This document shows, one piece after another, positions 7,064 to 15,550 of a DNA stretch of 64,000 nucleotides. A program made the position numbers and the translations under genes. The notes beneath the pieces were generated by a model, which was not told the DNA's origin, searched no databases, and saw only the letters and a list, made by a program, of their open reading frames with translations. Each line of letters begins with the position of its first letter. The first letter of the stretch is position 1. Origin of the DNA: Streptomyces sp. NBC_01465 (GTDB lineage: Bacteria > Actinomycetota > Actinomycetes > Streptomycetales > Streptomycetaceae); assembly GCF_036227325.1 (NCBI RefSeq), contig NZ_CP109467.1, positions 2,852,001 to 2,916,000 of the forward strand, in the 5' to 3' direction.

Positions 7064-8581
7064 ATGACGAACCCGACGAGCACTTCTGCCGGCACCACCG
7101 CAGGCCGCAAGGAATGGACCGCCTTCGTCGTCCTCCTGCTGCCCCTCCTCCTGGTCGCGATGGATGTCTCCGTCCTGTACTTCGCGGCCCCCTCCATCAC
7201 CCGCGAACTCGACCCCAGCGCCACCCAGCAGCTGTGGATCTTCGATGTGTACGGATTCGCGCTCGCCGGGCTCCTCATCACCATGGGTTCGCTCGGCGAC
7301 CGCATCGGCCGCCGCAAGCTCCTCCTCTTCGGAGCCGCGGCCTTCGGGCTCGCCTCGGTCGGGGCGGCGTACGCACAGAGCGCCGAAATGCTCATCGCGG
7401 CAAGGGCGTTGCTCGGCATCGGCGGGGCCACGCTGATGCCCTCCACCATGGCGCTGGTCCGCAACATGTTCACCGACGAGAAGCAGCGCACCAAGGCGAT
7501 CGGCATCTGGTCGGGCGCCATGGCCGGCGGCATCGCACTCGGCTCCGTGATGAGCGGCATCATGCTGGAGCACTTCTGGTGGGGCTCGGTCTTCCTGATC
7601 AACGTCCCCGCGATGCTGCTCCTGCTCGTCCTGGTCCCGGTCCTGGTCCCCGAGTTCAAGGACCCGAACCCGGGTCGCTTCGACCTCCTCTCGATCCCGC
7701 TCTCCATGGGCGCGGTGCTCCCGGTCATCTACGGGCTCAAGGAGATGGCGTCGCACGGCTTCAGCGTCCCGATGGCCCTGCTCATCGCCCTCGGCGCGGT
7801 CCTCGCGTACGTCTTCGTCCGCCGCCAGCGCACCCTGCCCCACGCGATGATCAACCCGGCGCTCTTCCGTGACCACCGCTTCGGCGCGGGCATCAGCCTC
7901 AACACCATCGCGGCGATCGCGATGATGGGGTCGGCGCTCTTCACCACGCAGTACCTGCAGCTGGTCCTCGACATGAGCACGATGAAGGCCGCGTTCTGGT
8001 CGCTGGCGCCGTCGATCTCGGTGGGCATCGCGGCTCCGGTGGCCGGTGCGCTGGGCCAGAAGTTCGACCGGGCGTACGTCATGGCGGTCGGCTTCCTCGT
8101 CGCCGCGGCCGGCTTCGGAATGCTGATGCTGTCCGGCACGGACTCCCTCGCCATCCTGCTCTGCGGTGCGGCCGTCATCAGCTGCGGCATCGTCGCGGTG
8201 ATGGTCCTGGTCACCGACATGGCGCTGTCGACGGCGCCGGTGGAGAAGGCGGGCTCCGCGGCCTCGCTCCTGGAGACGGGCCAGGAGTTCGGCGGGGCGC
8301 TGGGCATGGCGGTCCTGGGCTCGATCGCCACGGCGGTCTACCGCTCGGACATGCCGGCCGCAGCCCCCTCGGCGGCCCGCGAGACGCTGGGCGGCGCGGC
8401 GGCGACGGGCGACGCGGGTCTGCTGCACCTGGCCCAGGAGGCCTTCGTGCACGGCATGCAGTACGCGGCGGTCGGCGGGGCGGCGGTCCTGGTGGCGGGG
8501 GCGGTGCTGTCGGTGACGATGCTGCGGAACCGGTCGGCCGCAACTCCTGCCCCGGTGGCGGAACTTGCAGAGATCGCGTAA
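7064..8581 (+). CDS. MFS drug exporter, DHA2 (14-helix) family
   Basis: A 505-residue transporter with about 14 hydrophobic helices. It shows the DHA2 hallmarks: an LLLVAMDVSVLYFAAPSI first helix, the GSLGDRIGRRKLLLFG loop between helices 2 and 3, and the LLGIGGATLMPSTMALVRNMF helix-5 antiporter motif. The family exports cationic or lipophilic drugs with proton exchange. It is divergent from a two-component system and probably under its control. It is followed by a bidirectional terminator. Confidence 0.88.
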   Translation: MTNPTSTSAGTTAGRKEWTAFVVLLLPLLLVAMDVSVLYFAAPSITRELDPSATQQLWIFDVYGFALAGLLITMGSLGDRIGRRKLLLFGAAAFGLASVGAAYAQSAEMLIAARALLGIGGATLMPSTMALVRNMFTDEKQRTKAIGIWSGAMAGGIALGSVMSGIMLEHFWWGSVFLINVPAMLLLLVLVPVLVPEFKDPNPGRFDLLSIPLSMGAVLPVIYGLKEMASHGFSVPMALLIALGAVLAYVFVRRQRTLPHAMINPALFRDHRFGAGISLNTIAAIAMMGSALFTTQYLQLVLDMSTMKAAFWSLAPSISVGIAAPVAGALGQKFDRAYVMAVGFLVAAAGFGMLMLSGTDSLAILLCGAAVISCGIVAVMVLVTDMALSTAPVEKAGSAASLLETGQEFGGALGMAVLGSIATAVYRSDMPAAAPSAARETLGGAAATGDAGLLHLAQEAFVHGMQYAAVGGAAVLVAGAVLSVTMLRNRSAATPAPVAELAEIA

Positions 8582-8596
8582 CCACCGTACGAACGC

Positions 8597-8634
8597 GAAA
8601 AGGGCCGGCCGTCTCCCCGACGGCCGGCCCTTCC
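8597..8634. terminator. Bidirectional terminator between MFS and SGNH genes
   Basis: A stem of at least 14 bp, AAGGGCCGGCCGTC with GACGGCCGGCCCTT, and a TCCCC loop. It is flanked by AA on the left and TT on the right and sits between two convergent genes. Confidence 0.85.
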
Positions 8635-8644
8635 GCGTGCTCGC

Positions 8645-9583
8645 CTACTTCTTCAGCGTCTCCAGAACGGTGGCGGCCTGGTGGTTGGCGCCGAGCTGGT
8701 TCGGGTGGAAGGGGATGGCGAGACCGGGCGGGTTGGTGGAGAGCGGGATCACGCCCTCCACCCACTTGGTGCCGGGGGCCTCGCAGACGTCGTGCCCGAT
8801 GGAGCCGGTGTAGGTGTCGACGAAGGTGGTGTCGGTGTCGGCGGCGACCCGGGCCAGCATCGCGTCGATCTCCTTCAGCTTGGCGCCGAGCCACTCCAGG
8901 TCGTCGTCGAGGGCCTGGACGTACGGATAGCAGCCGTGGTCGACGGGGACGCCGGCGAGGTAGTCGACGACGAGGATCCTGGCGTGGGGCGCCTTGTCCT
9001 TGATCCCCTTCACGGCGTCCTCGACGAGGTGCTGGGTGTCCTTGATCTTCTGGGACATCAGATCGGTGCCGTCGGGCTTGACCCACCCGGACTTGCAGGA
9101 GCCGCCGAGGGGCGCGGGCAGGTGCACGCCGGGGATGAGGGTCAGCTGGGGCAGGAGATTGATGCACCCCTTGGCCGCACCGGCCAGACCGACGTCGTTG
9201 CCGCCGATGCCGAGGGTGACGAGGTCGGTGGTGGGGGTGAGGCGGTCGAACTGGGGGGCGTTGGTGCCCCACGCCAGCCCCGGGACGATGTTGACGTCCT
9301 GGGCCTTGGTCATCTCCACGGTGGTGGCGCTGCCGCAGGTGGCGTCGCGGAAGACGGGGACACCGAGGGCCTTGGCGACCTGCTTGGGGTAGTTCCAGGA
9401 GGACTGGGCACAACCGCTGGGCGCGTACGTGGAGTCGATGCCGATCGGGGTGACATCGGCGGACCAGGAGTCCCCGAGGGCCACGTACTCCTTGTACGGA
9501 GGCCCGGTCTCCGCATGGGCGGGTGCGGCGGCGAGGGCGCAGGCGGCGACGGCGAGCGCGAGGAGGACGCGGGTGGATTTCAC
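8645..9583 (-). CDS. Secreted SGNH/GDSL hydrolase (lipase-like)
   Basis: A 312-residue secreted enzyme. The preferred GTG start opens a clean signal peptide (VKSTRVLLALAVAAC ... AAPAHA). In-frame starts up to 9661 would only add a non-hydrophobic tail. Block I is YVALGDSWSAD with the nucleophile Ser. The GIGGNDVG block III and the late HPNQLGANHQA block V with the catalytic His are also present, and cysteine pairs fit a disulfide-bonded extracellular lipase/esterase of the Streptomyces SGNH type. It is transcribed alone. Substrate is unknown. Confidence 0.87.
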   Translation of the reverse strand: MKSTRVLLALAVAACALAAAPAHAETGPPYKEYVALGDSWSADVTPIGIDSTYAPSGCAQSSWNYPKQVAKALGVPVFRDATCGSATTVEMTKAQDVNIVPGLAWGTNAPQFDRLTPTTDLVTLGIGGNDVGLAGAAKGCINLLPQLTLIPGVHLPAPLGGSCKSGWVKPDGTDLMSQKIKDTQHLVEDAVKGIKDKAPHARILVVDYLAGVPVDHGCYPYVQALDDDLEWLGAKLKEIDAMLARVAADTDTTFVDTYTGSIGHDVCEAPGTKWVEGVIPLSTNPPGLAIPFHPNQLGANHQAATVLETLKK

Positions 9584-9712
9584 CCCGCCATCAGGCCACC
9601 GATGGGGGTCCGCGCGGGTCACACCGGGCCCGGATTCACCCATGCGCGCCGCGCGGATCATCCACCTGTGCGATGCCCTCGTACGGCCTAGCCCATTCCG
9701 ACCACGCCCAGG

Positions 9713-9764
9713 TACGCGACCTTCGGCCGCGTGTCCTCAAGCGCCGGACGGGCTGGATTTCCCC
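9713..9764. repeat. Dispersed Streptomyces intergenic repeat, copy A
   Basis: It has the core TCCTCAAGCGCCGGACGGGC, preceded by GCGACCTTCGGCCGC. The same unit appears at 19853 and 37253. Here it runs into the 3' end of the AMP-binding gene and supplies its stop codon. Confidence 0.75.
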
Positions 9765-11431
9765 GCCTCCAGCAACCCCTCCCGCCCGTGCACGCGGTAC
9801 TCCTCCCGCAGAACCGCAACGTCCTCCGGGGTCAGCCTCCGGTACGAGCCACCCTCCGCCCACCACACCTCATCCGCACACCCCGAAAAACCCTCCCCCC
9901 GCAGCGCGACCCGGTGCACCTTGTTCGTGGCGGTCACCGGCATCGACGCCACCACCCGTACGAACCGGGGCGCCATCTTCGTGCCCAAGTCGCCCTGTGC
10001 CCGCAGGAATTCGGCGAAGCCATCCGCGTCGAACGCCACCCCCTCCCGCAACGCCACCGCCGCCATCACCTGATCCCCGGCCACCGGATCCGGCACCGCG
10101 TACACCGCGACCCCCGCCGCGTCCTCCCACCTGGCCAGGATGTTCTCGATCATCGCCGCCGCCAGGTTCTCGCTGTCGACCCGCAGCCGGTCGTCCGTAC
10201 GCCCTGCGAAATAGAGAAACCCCTCCCCGTCCCGGAAGAACAGATCCCCGGTCCAGTACCACCCGCCCCGCCGCCGCGCCGCATCCGCAGCCTCGTTCCG
10301 CCAGTACCCCTCAAAAGGATTCGGCCCCCGGTTCACCAACTCCCCTATCGCGTCAGCCCCGTTGACCAGCACCCCACCCTCCCCGAACCGCGCCGCGACC
10401 CGCTCCTCCCCCGTCTCCGGATCCACCACGGCCAGCTGGTCCCCGGGCGCCGCCCGCCCCACCGCGCCCGCCGGCGTGTCCGCGGTCCGCTGGATCGCAG
10501 CGCCGCCCTCCGACGATCCGTACCCCTCCACCAGCGGCGCCCCGAACCGCTCCTTGAAGCGGGCCGCGTCCACCGCGCCCGCCTCCGTGCCGAACCCCAT
10601 CCGCAGCGCGTGCTCGCGGTCGTCGTCCCGCTCCGGTGTGGCCAGCAGATACTGAACGGCCCGCCCCACGTACGTGAAGTAAGTAGCCCCGAACTTCCTC
10701 ACATCACCCAAAAACCCCGACGCCGAGAACCGCTCCCGCAGGGCGACCGCCGCCCCTCCCGCCAGGGCGGGCGCCCAGTTCGCGATCACGGCGTTCCCGT
10801 GGAACATCGGCATGCACACATAGTGGACGTCGTCCCCGGTCACCCCGAAGTGCCTGACCAGCGAATATCCTGCCGCCGCCAGCCGCCCCTGCGTGCAGAT
10901 CGCCGCTTTGGGCGCCCCGGTCGACCCGGAGGTGAAGTACAGGAGCATCCGGCTGTCGGGCGTGACCTTCCGGGCCACCGCGTCTCCCGGCCGCGCCCCC
11001 GCGTAGGGAGCCAGCAGCTCCTCGTACGCGTCCGTCCCGGTCACCAGGATCCGTACGCCGGGCAGTTGAAGCCCGTCGAGCAGCCCGATCCGTTCCCGCG
11101 AGGTGACCAGCACCCGGACTTCCGTGTGCACGATGTCCCGCGCCAGCTCCGCCCCGCGCCGGGTCGGATTGATGCCGGCGACGGCGGCCCCCGCGAGGGC
11201 CGCGGCGCTCAACCACAGGGGAAATTCAGGGGTGTTGTCGAGCAGCACACCCAGGTGCGGCTGAGCGCCCCGAGGCAGCAGGTCCACCAGCAGCGCCGCC
11301 CGCGCCGCCGCGCCCGCCGCCACGTCGTGATGGCTCAGAGTGAGGCTGTCCGCCCTCAGCCCCACCCTGTCGTCGCCCCATTGGCGCGCGACGAGTTCCG
11401 CTACGGTGCCCGCACTCCCCATGGAATCCAT
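9737..11431 (-). CDS. AMP-binding acyl-CoA synthetase (FadD/FATP-like)
   Basis: A 564-residue adenylate-forming enzyme that activates a carboxylic acid with ATP and then CoA. The P-loop is LLYFTSGSTGAPKAA, the A5 motif GYGSSEGG, the A7 motif YWTGDLFFRDGEGF and the hinge GRTDDRLRV. The FATP-like MPMFHGNAVIANW segment suggests a fatty or aromatic acid. The catalytic lysine should lie near the end in VTATNKVHR. The last residues SPSGA and the stop codon are contributed by the dispersed repeat. It is probably a single-gene unit; no beta-oxidation genes are next to it. Confidence 0.85.
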   Translation of the reverse strand: MDSMGSAGTVAELVARQWGDDRVGLRADSLTLSHHDVAAGAAARAALLVDLLPRGAQPHLGVLLDNTPEFPLWLSAAALAGAAVAGINPTRRGAELARDIVHTEVRVLVTSRERIGLLDGLQLPGVRILVTGTDAYEELLAPYAGARPGDAVARKVTPDSRMLLYFTSGSTGAPKAAICTQGRLAAAGYSLVRHFGVTGDDVHYVCMPMFHGNAVIANWAPALAGGAAVALRERFSASGFLGDVRKFGATYFTYVGRAVQYLLATPERDDDREHALRMGFGTEAGAVDAARFKERFGAPLVEGYGSSEGGAAIQRTADTPAGAVGRAAPGDQLAVVDPETGEERVAARFGEGGVLVNGADAIGELVNRGPNPFEGYWRNEAADAARRRGGWYWTGDLFFRDGEGFLYFAGRTDDRLRVDSENLAAAMIENILARWEDAAGVAVYAVPDPVAGDQVMAAVALREGVAFDADGFAEFLRAQGDLGTKMAPRFVRVVASMPVTATNKVHRVALRGEGFSGCADEVWWAEGGSYRRLTPEDVAVLREEYRVHGREGLLEAGKSSPSGA

Positions 11432-11457
11432 GGATCAGCACGGTAATTGACGCACCG

Positions 11458-12057
11458 TCAGAAAGACACGTCCGCGCAGGAGTAGAAGGCGTTGGTCGTG
11501 TCGGCGATGTTCCAGACCGACAGGATGATGTGGTGCCCCGTCTTCTGGGTGGGGATCGTGCCCTGCTGGGAGAGCGTGGCCGGTGGCTGCGCACCCCCGT
11601 ACGGGACGGTCATGAACGGCTGCGGATCGAGCGCCGCCCTGGTCAGCGGCTTGGTGTCGTCCCAGCCGTTCTTGGTGATGTAGTACCGGAAGTCGGTCGT
11701 CGCGTGCCGCGCGGTGAACTGCCAGCGGAAGGTGTACCCCTGCCCGCCGGTCAGATGGGTGGTGGGCCACGCCGCGCCGCCCGGGGTCTTGGCCCCGTCG
11801 AGCGCGGAGAAGTTGGCGTGCGCGCCGGAACAGATCGATCCGTCGGCAGGCCCTGCCCCGGGGAAGCCCTTGGGCGCCTCGACGCTCTGGGGTTCGTACT
11901 GGATGGCGCCGCAGTTGGTCACGGTGCCGTTGGCGCAGAGCTTCTGACGGCTGATGGGCTGATCGGTGTAGCCGTGGCTGCTCGCACTGGACGTGGCGAG
12001 CAGGGACACACCTGCGACGGCGAGGCCCACAACGGCCACGCCGAGTTGCTTCTTCAT
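11458..12057 (-). CDS. Secreted AA10 lytic polysaccharide monooxygenase (LpmP-like)
   Basis: A 199-residue secreted copper enzyme that oxidatively cleaves chitin- or cellulose-type glycans. A signal peptide ends before His28, which becomes His1 of the mature protein. Together with His118 (FTARHATTDF) it forms the copper brace, and Phe191 (NAFYSCAD) is the axial residue. It is single-domain with no carbohydrate-binding module. The start has a GAGGAG site; an upstream in-frame extension is not needed. Its place three genes from cslA-glxA matches the LPMO described as cooperating in apical glucan deposition in Streptomyces. A DasR-like operator lies about 46 bp upstream. Confidence 0.92.
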   Translation of the reverse strand: MKKQLGVAVVGLAVAGVSLLATSSASSHGYTDQPISRQKLCANGTVTNCGAIQYEPQSVEAPKGFPGAGPADGSICSGAHANFSALDGAKTPGGAAWPTTHLTGGQGYTFRWQFTARHATTDFRYYITKNGWDDTKPLTRAALDPQPFMTVPYGGAQPPATLSQQGTIPTQKTGHHIILSVWNIADTTNAFYSCADVSF

Positions 12058-12096
12058 ACCGCTCCTCAGAGAACGTGGGGGAGTTCTGCTGTGCAT

Positions 12097-12112
12097 GCGG
12101 TCTAGACCAAGT
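12097..12112. promoter_or_regulatory. DasR-like operator upstream of the LPMO gene
   Basis: The perfect palindrome GGTCTAGACC at 12099-12108, with one extra matching base (ACTTGGTCTAGACC on the gene strand), fits the dre consensus of the GlcNAc-responsive GntR regulator DasR and the TGGTCTAGACCA chitinase box. Its position fits repression of the LPMO promoter. Confidence 0.65.
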
Positions 12113-12118
12113 CCCAAT

Positions 12119-12147
12119 GTATGGACGCCGCTTAGACATGTCCATAC
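12119..12147. promoter_or_regulatory. Inverted repeat upstream of the LPMO promoter
   Basis: Perfect 8-bp arms GTATGGAC and GTCCATAC are separated by 13 bp, with the right arm overlapping a GACATGTC palindrome. It lies between the SPFH stop and the DasR-like site, so it may be a second operator or a terminator for the SPFH transcript. Confidence 0.4.
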
Positions 12148-12159
12148 CAATTGAAGAAC

Positions 12160-13254
12160 TCAGGAAGAAGCTCCGTGCCGTCCGCCCGTGTAGAACGCCA
12201 CCGTCAGATCCTTGACGAGAGCTTTGCGCTCGTAGTCGTCCAGTTCGACGAGCCCCCGCGCCGTCAGCCGCGTCACCGTGTCGTCGACCGCGTCCACGAC
12301 CGAGGTCAGCACGGTGTCCCGGTGCTTGGCGTCGATCGCGGCCACCCGCCGCCGCTGCATCGCGGCCGCCACCTCGGGCGCGTACTCGATCCGCGTCGGC
12401 TGCGCCGAGTAGACGTCGATGCCCACCGGAGCCGCCTCCGCCTTCAGCAGCCGGGTCAGCGCACCGCCCACCGCCTCGGCGTTGCGCAGCGTCGGCGCGT
12501 CGGCCTCCGCGTGGAAGGCGTCGGCCGGCAGCTGCGAGAGCACCCGCGCCATCGACGCCTCGACCTGCTCGCGCAGATACGCCTGGTGGTCGGCGACCGC
12601 GAACGTGGCCCGCGCCGTGTCCCTGATCCGCCACACCACCAGGACCACCACCTGCAGCGCCGTGCCCTGCGCGTCCACCGCGGGCATCGGCTCGCTGCGC
12701 CAGTGCCGCAGCCGTACGTCGACCCGCCGCCGCAGCAGCAGCGGGCTCAGCCACACCAGCCCCGTCCGCCGCACACTCCCCCGGTAGTCCCCGAAGAGCG
12801 TGAGCACCCACGCGTGCCCGGCCCGCCCGCGCCCGAGCCCGCCGAACGCGAGGATCAGGACCGCCACGAGCACCGCGAGCGCCAGGGCCTGACCGATCGC
12901 CAGACCGTCGTACGGATACGACTCGAGCCCGAGCACCCCGGTCACCGGCGCCCCGATCACCCCCGCCCGCCACAGCGCCGCCACGATCCCGGCGAGCGCG
13001 GCACCACCGGTGAACACCGCGACCCAGCCCGGCAGGACGGGCCCGGGCCGCTCGCCGAGCCGGGCGTCGGCGGGCGGTGCCGGCCGGGCCGGGGGGCGTA
13101 CGGCCGGGGCGTTCCTGCGAACCGGCTTCGGCTTGGGTTTCGTGCCCTCCGCGCCCGGCTCGGGGTCGTCCCGGAAGAGCAGATGCACCGGGATCTCGGT
13201 CGTGGACTCGTTGAGAATGACCGAAGTCCGTCGTGCGGGCTCGGGGGATTGCAT
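12160..13254 (-). CDS. SPFH/band-7 domain membrane protein
   Basis: A 364-residue protein. A proline-rich cytoplasmic N-terminus (about 100 residues) is followed by two hydrophobic helices (VLPGWVAVFTGGAALAGIV and ALALAVLVAVLILAFGGLG). The SPFH domain then starts at GHAWVLTLFGDYRGSVRRTGL and includes VVLVVWRIRDTARATFAV and YLREQVEASMARVLSQLP. Such proteins scaffold membrane microdomains. The chosen ATG at 13254 has GGAGG six bases upstream; an ATG at 13269 overlaps the previous stop as ATGA but has no ribosome site. It is co-transcribed with the wall protein upstream, close to the apical glucan machinery. Confidence 0.8.
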   Translation of the reverse strand: MQSPEPARRTSVILNESTTEIPVHLLFRDDPEPGAEGTKPKPKPVRRNAPAVRPPARPAPPADARLGERPGPVLPGWVAVFTGGAALAGIVAALWRAGVIGAPVTGVLGLESYPYDGLAIGQALALAVLVAVLILAFGGLGRGRAGHAWVLTLFGDYRGSVRRTGLVWLSPLLLRRRVDVRLRHWRSEPMPAVDAQGTALQVVVLVVWRIRDTARATFAVADHQAYLREQVEASMARVLSQLPADAFHAEADAPTLRNAEAVGGALTRLLKAEAAPVGIDVYSAQPTRIEYAPEVAAAMQRRRVAAIDAKHRDTVLTSVVDAVDDTVTRLTARGLVELDDYERKALVKDLTVAFYTGGRHGASS

Positions 13255-13265
13255 CGTTGCCTCCG

Positions 13266-14525
13266 TCATGCGAACAACCGCCGCCAGGTCTCGGGGCCGG
13301 GGTAGCCGTCTGCCGCTCCGCCGCGCCAGCCCTGCGCGCGCTGGAACGCCTCGACGTTGCGCCGGTCCGCCTCGGACCAGCTCGGTCCCGGTCCCGAGGT
13401 GTAGTTCTTGCCGAAGCCCTTCTTCACCAGCTGCCTGCCGAGCGCCGTGACATAGGCGTTGGACTGCCCCGGCCGGAAATAGCCCTTGCCCGGGAAGGCC
13501 TTGACCGCACCCGCACCCGCACCCGCCCCGCTCCCGGTGCTGCCGCCCGCACCCGCCTTCGGAATGCTCCTCCCGCCGCCGCTGACCAGCAGCGACCACG
13601 TCGTGGGCCCCGGCAGCCCGTCGGCCGCCGAGCCCTTCCACCCCTGCGCCTTCTGGAAGGCCTGGGTGGCGAGCTTGTCGGCGTTGCCCCAGCTCGGTCC
13701 GGGACCCGTCTTGTAGAAGCGGGAGCCGCCGCGCGCGACGAGCATCCGGCCGAGCTGGGTGACGTAGGCGTTCTTGGCGCCCGGGCCGAAGGACTTCGCC
13801 CCGGGGAAACGGGTCGAGGTCCCCGAGCCGCCGCCCGTGCTCCCGCCGATCAGTCCCTTGTAGCGGTAGGCGACGTAGCGGCTGGAGTTGCTCCAGTACG
13901 CGTACGGCGTGACCTGCTTGCGGGCGTGCGGCCGCGTCTGCTCGTACGCGACGTACGAGGAGTGCGCGGCGTCCGCCCACCCTCCGAAGATCGTCACGTG
14001 CGAGCCCTTGGTCGGGTTGGCCGGGTTGTGGAAGAGCAGGATGTCGCCGGGCTGGAGATCCGATGCGGCTATGCGGGTCCCGTACTCGGCCAGGCTGCCC
14101 GTCCACTCGCTGCCGTCGAGGTTCCAGGCCATCGAGACGAAGCCCGAGCAGTCCTGGCGGTACCCGTCCGACCAGTACTTGTCCATGCTGTACGGGACCT
14201 GGGCGCTCACCCACAGCTGCGCCCTGCTGAGGATGTCGGCCCGGGTGGTGGCGGGCAGCTTGCGGGCGGCGCCGGCGGCGTGCGGGGCGACGGCGGCCTG
14301 GGGGCTGTCGGGCTGGGAGGCGGACGGGGAGGTGCGGGCGGTCGCCGCCTGGGCGACGCTCGCGCCGCCGAGCACGACACCGGCCGCGGTGACCAGGACC
14401 AGCGCGCGGCGGGCGCCGTGCGCCGAGGGGTGGTCTCCGTTGCGCAGGGACCTGCGCTGCTGGATGCAGCCCTCGCAGCCGCAGTCGTGGTCGGGTTCGT
14501 ACTCCTCGAAGACCGGCAGCATCAT
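13266..14525 (-). CDS. NlpC/P60-like wall hydrolase with two peptidoglycan-binding repeats
   Basis: A 419-residue protein that starts at a double ATG behind GGAGGGG. The N-terminus has a CGCEGC cluster, then a membrane-spanning export helix (ALVLVTAAGVVLGGASVA). The catalytic part has YRQDCSGFVSMAW and SHVTIFGGW, which fit the Cys and His of an NlpC/P60-type peptidase. Two homologous C-terminal repeats of about 75 residues (AKNAYVTQLGRMLV ... QKAQGWKG and SNAYVTALGRQLV ... QRAQGWRG) are peptidoglycan-binding modules joined by a Gly/Ala linker. It likely trims or binds peptidoglycan. The stop overlaps the SPFH region. Confidence 0.82.
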   Translation of the reverse strand: MMLPVFEEYEPDHDCGCEGCIQQRRSLRNGDHPSAHGARRALVLVTAAGVVLGGASVAQAATARTSPSASQPDSPQAAVAPHAAGAARKLPATTRADILSRAQLWVSAQVPYSMDKYWSDGYRQDCSGFVSMAWNLDGSEWTGSLAEYGTRIAASDLQPGDILLFHNPANPTKGSHVTIFGGWADAAHSSYVAYEQTRPHARKQVTPYAYWSNSSRYVAYRYKGLIGGSTGGGSGTSTRFPGAKSFGPGAKNAYVTQLGRMLVARGGSRFYKTGPGPSWGNADKLATQAFQKAQGWKGSAADGLPGPTTWSLLVSGGGRSIPKAGAGGSTGSGAGAGAGAVKAFPGKGYFRPGQSNAYVTALGRQLVKKGFGKNYTSGPGPSWSEADRRNVEAFQRAQGWRGGAADGYPGPETWRRLFA

Positions 14526-14656
14526 GTGCGTCCCCTCCGCCTTGACGACTCGTAACTTCACGAGCGTCAGCTTCTCAATTGTCGCCGCATATCGCACTTT
14601 GACGGATGAAAAGGAGGAAACTATGACAAATCGAACCTTCGAGCGCACGGCGCGGT

Positions 14657-14685
14657 GCGGAGCACGGCTCTCCGTCCGGTAAAGT
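14657..14685 (+). promoter_or_regulatory. Promoter of tRNA-Lys copy 2
   Basis: GCGGAG and TAAAGT are 17 bp apart, and the -10 lies 15 bp before the tRNA. The -35 is weak, but the GGAGCAC context matches that of copy 1. Confidence 0.4.
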
Positions 14686-14700
14686 TCTCCAGGTCAGCAG

Positions 14701-14774
14701 GCGCCGTTAGCTCAGTTGGTTAGAGCAGCTGACTCTTAATCAGCGGGTCCGGGGTTCGAGTCCCTGACGGCGCA
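14701..14774 (+). tRNA. tRNA-Lys (anticodon CTT), copy 2
   Basis: It is base-for-base the same 74-nt sequence as the gene at 4924, with acceptor arm GCGCCGT/ACGGCGC, anticodon loop CTCTTAA and T loop TTCGAGT. It sits in the same orientation 9.8 kb away. Upstream promoter sequences differ, so dosage may be tuned separately. Confidence 0.97.
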
Positions 14775-14782
14775 CCGGCACC

Positions 14783-14815
14783 TGAAGCCCCACCAGCACT
14801 GCTGGTGGGGCTTCA
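14783..14815. terminator. Hairpin between tRNA-Lys copy 2 and the protease gene
   Basis: A perfect 15-bp stem, TGAAGCCCCACCAGC with GCTGGTGGGGCTTCA, and a 3-base loop. It lies between a tRNA reading right and a protease gene reading left, so it probably ends both. Confidence 0.75.
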
Positions 14816-14827
14816 GTCGTTTCCGTA

Positions 14828-15550
14828 TCAGCTGTCGGCCCGCTGGAAGAGCGCCTCGGTGTCGGCGTCGAAGCGCACGCTGTAGGAGATGTCGTCCGTG
14901 TCGCCGCCGCGCTCGAACCCGCCGATGACGCCGATCACCGTGCCGCGCTCCGTGACCCACGGGCTTCCGCTGGTCCCGCCGCTGTAGCCGGGGCAGTCGA
15001 TGACCCACTGCCGGTCGGTGTACCTGCCCGCCGCGTTGGTGCAGGTGATCGGCGTCTCGGAGTCGGCCGGATACCCGGTCACCGTCACCGCGCTGCCAAA
15101 GACCCCGTCGACGCCCAGGGTGTACGCGCCGACCACGTCCTGGATCCGCTCGCCGTCGTTCGGCGCGACCGTCGCGAAGGCCACGTCCGCGTCCTGGTCC
15201 GTGTCGTCGGTCCACCGCGAGGCGGTGACCGACCCGGTGACCTTCCACTCCCCGTACGGCTCCTCGCCGTCGTGGTAGCCGGGGACGAAGACGAGACCGT
15301 CCGTGCCGCCGTCCAGGCAGTGCGCCGCCGTCACCAGCAGGTCGCGGCCCTCGCTGCTCACCACGCTCGCCGTACAGCTGTGGTCGTCGTCCGCCGGCGA
15401 ACCGTTGAAGAGGGCGCCGACCGGGGCAGTGGAGGCCACGCTCCACACCGTGTGCGAGACGCCGGGCGCGGCGGCCGCGGCCGGGCGCACGGGGCCGGCC
15501 AGCAGCGAGGCGGTGAGCAGGAACACCGCGATCAGCATCCGATGGGTCAC
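14828..15550 (-). CDS. Secreted trypsin-like serine protease
   Basis: A 240-residue secreted S1-type peptidase starting at GTG. The signal peptide is MLIAVFLLTASLLAGPVRPAA. The catalytic triad is visible as His in LLVTAAHC, Asp in QDADVAFATV and Ser in GTSGSPW. Cys residues around HSCTAS/AHC and ITCTNA/IDCPG fit two disulfides. It resembles V8/glutamyl-type or trypsin-like Streptomyces proteases of unknown target. It lies between tRNA-Lys and cslA, and is transcribed away from cslA. Confidence 0.85.
   Translation of the reverse strand: MTHRMLIAVFLLTASLLAGPVRPAAAAAPGVSHTVWSVASTAPVGALFNGSPADDDHSCTASVVSSEGRDLLVTAAHCLDGGTDGLVFVPGYHDGEEPYGEWKVTGSVTASRWTDDTDQDADVAFATVAPNDGERIQDVVGAYTLGVDGVFGSAVTVTGYPADSETPITCTNAAGRYTDRQWVIDCPGYSGGTSGSPWVTERGTVIGVIGGFERGGDTDDISYSVRFDADTEALFQRADS

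Noticed and set aside
5060..8452. Very long open frame (over 1100 codons) on the minus strand
   Set aside because: It is antisense to the MFS gene and out of frame with the kinase. High GC leaves stop-free shadows. Only its last 216 codons are a real response regulator.
4924..14774. Integrated element between the two tRNA-Lys genes
   Set aside because: Both copies are full length, no integrase or excisionase lies between them, and the genes are typical chromosomal ones.
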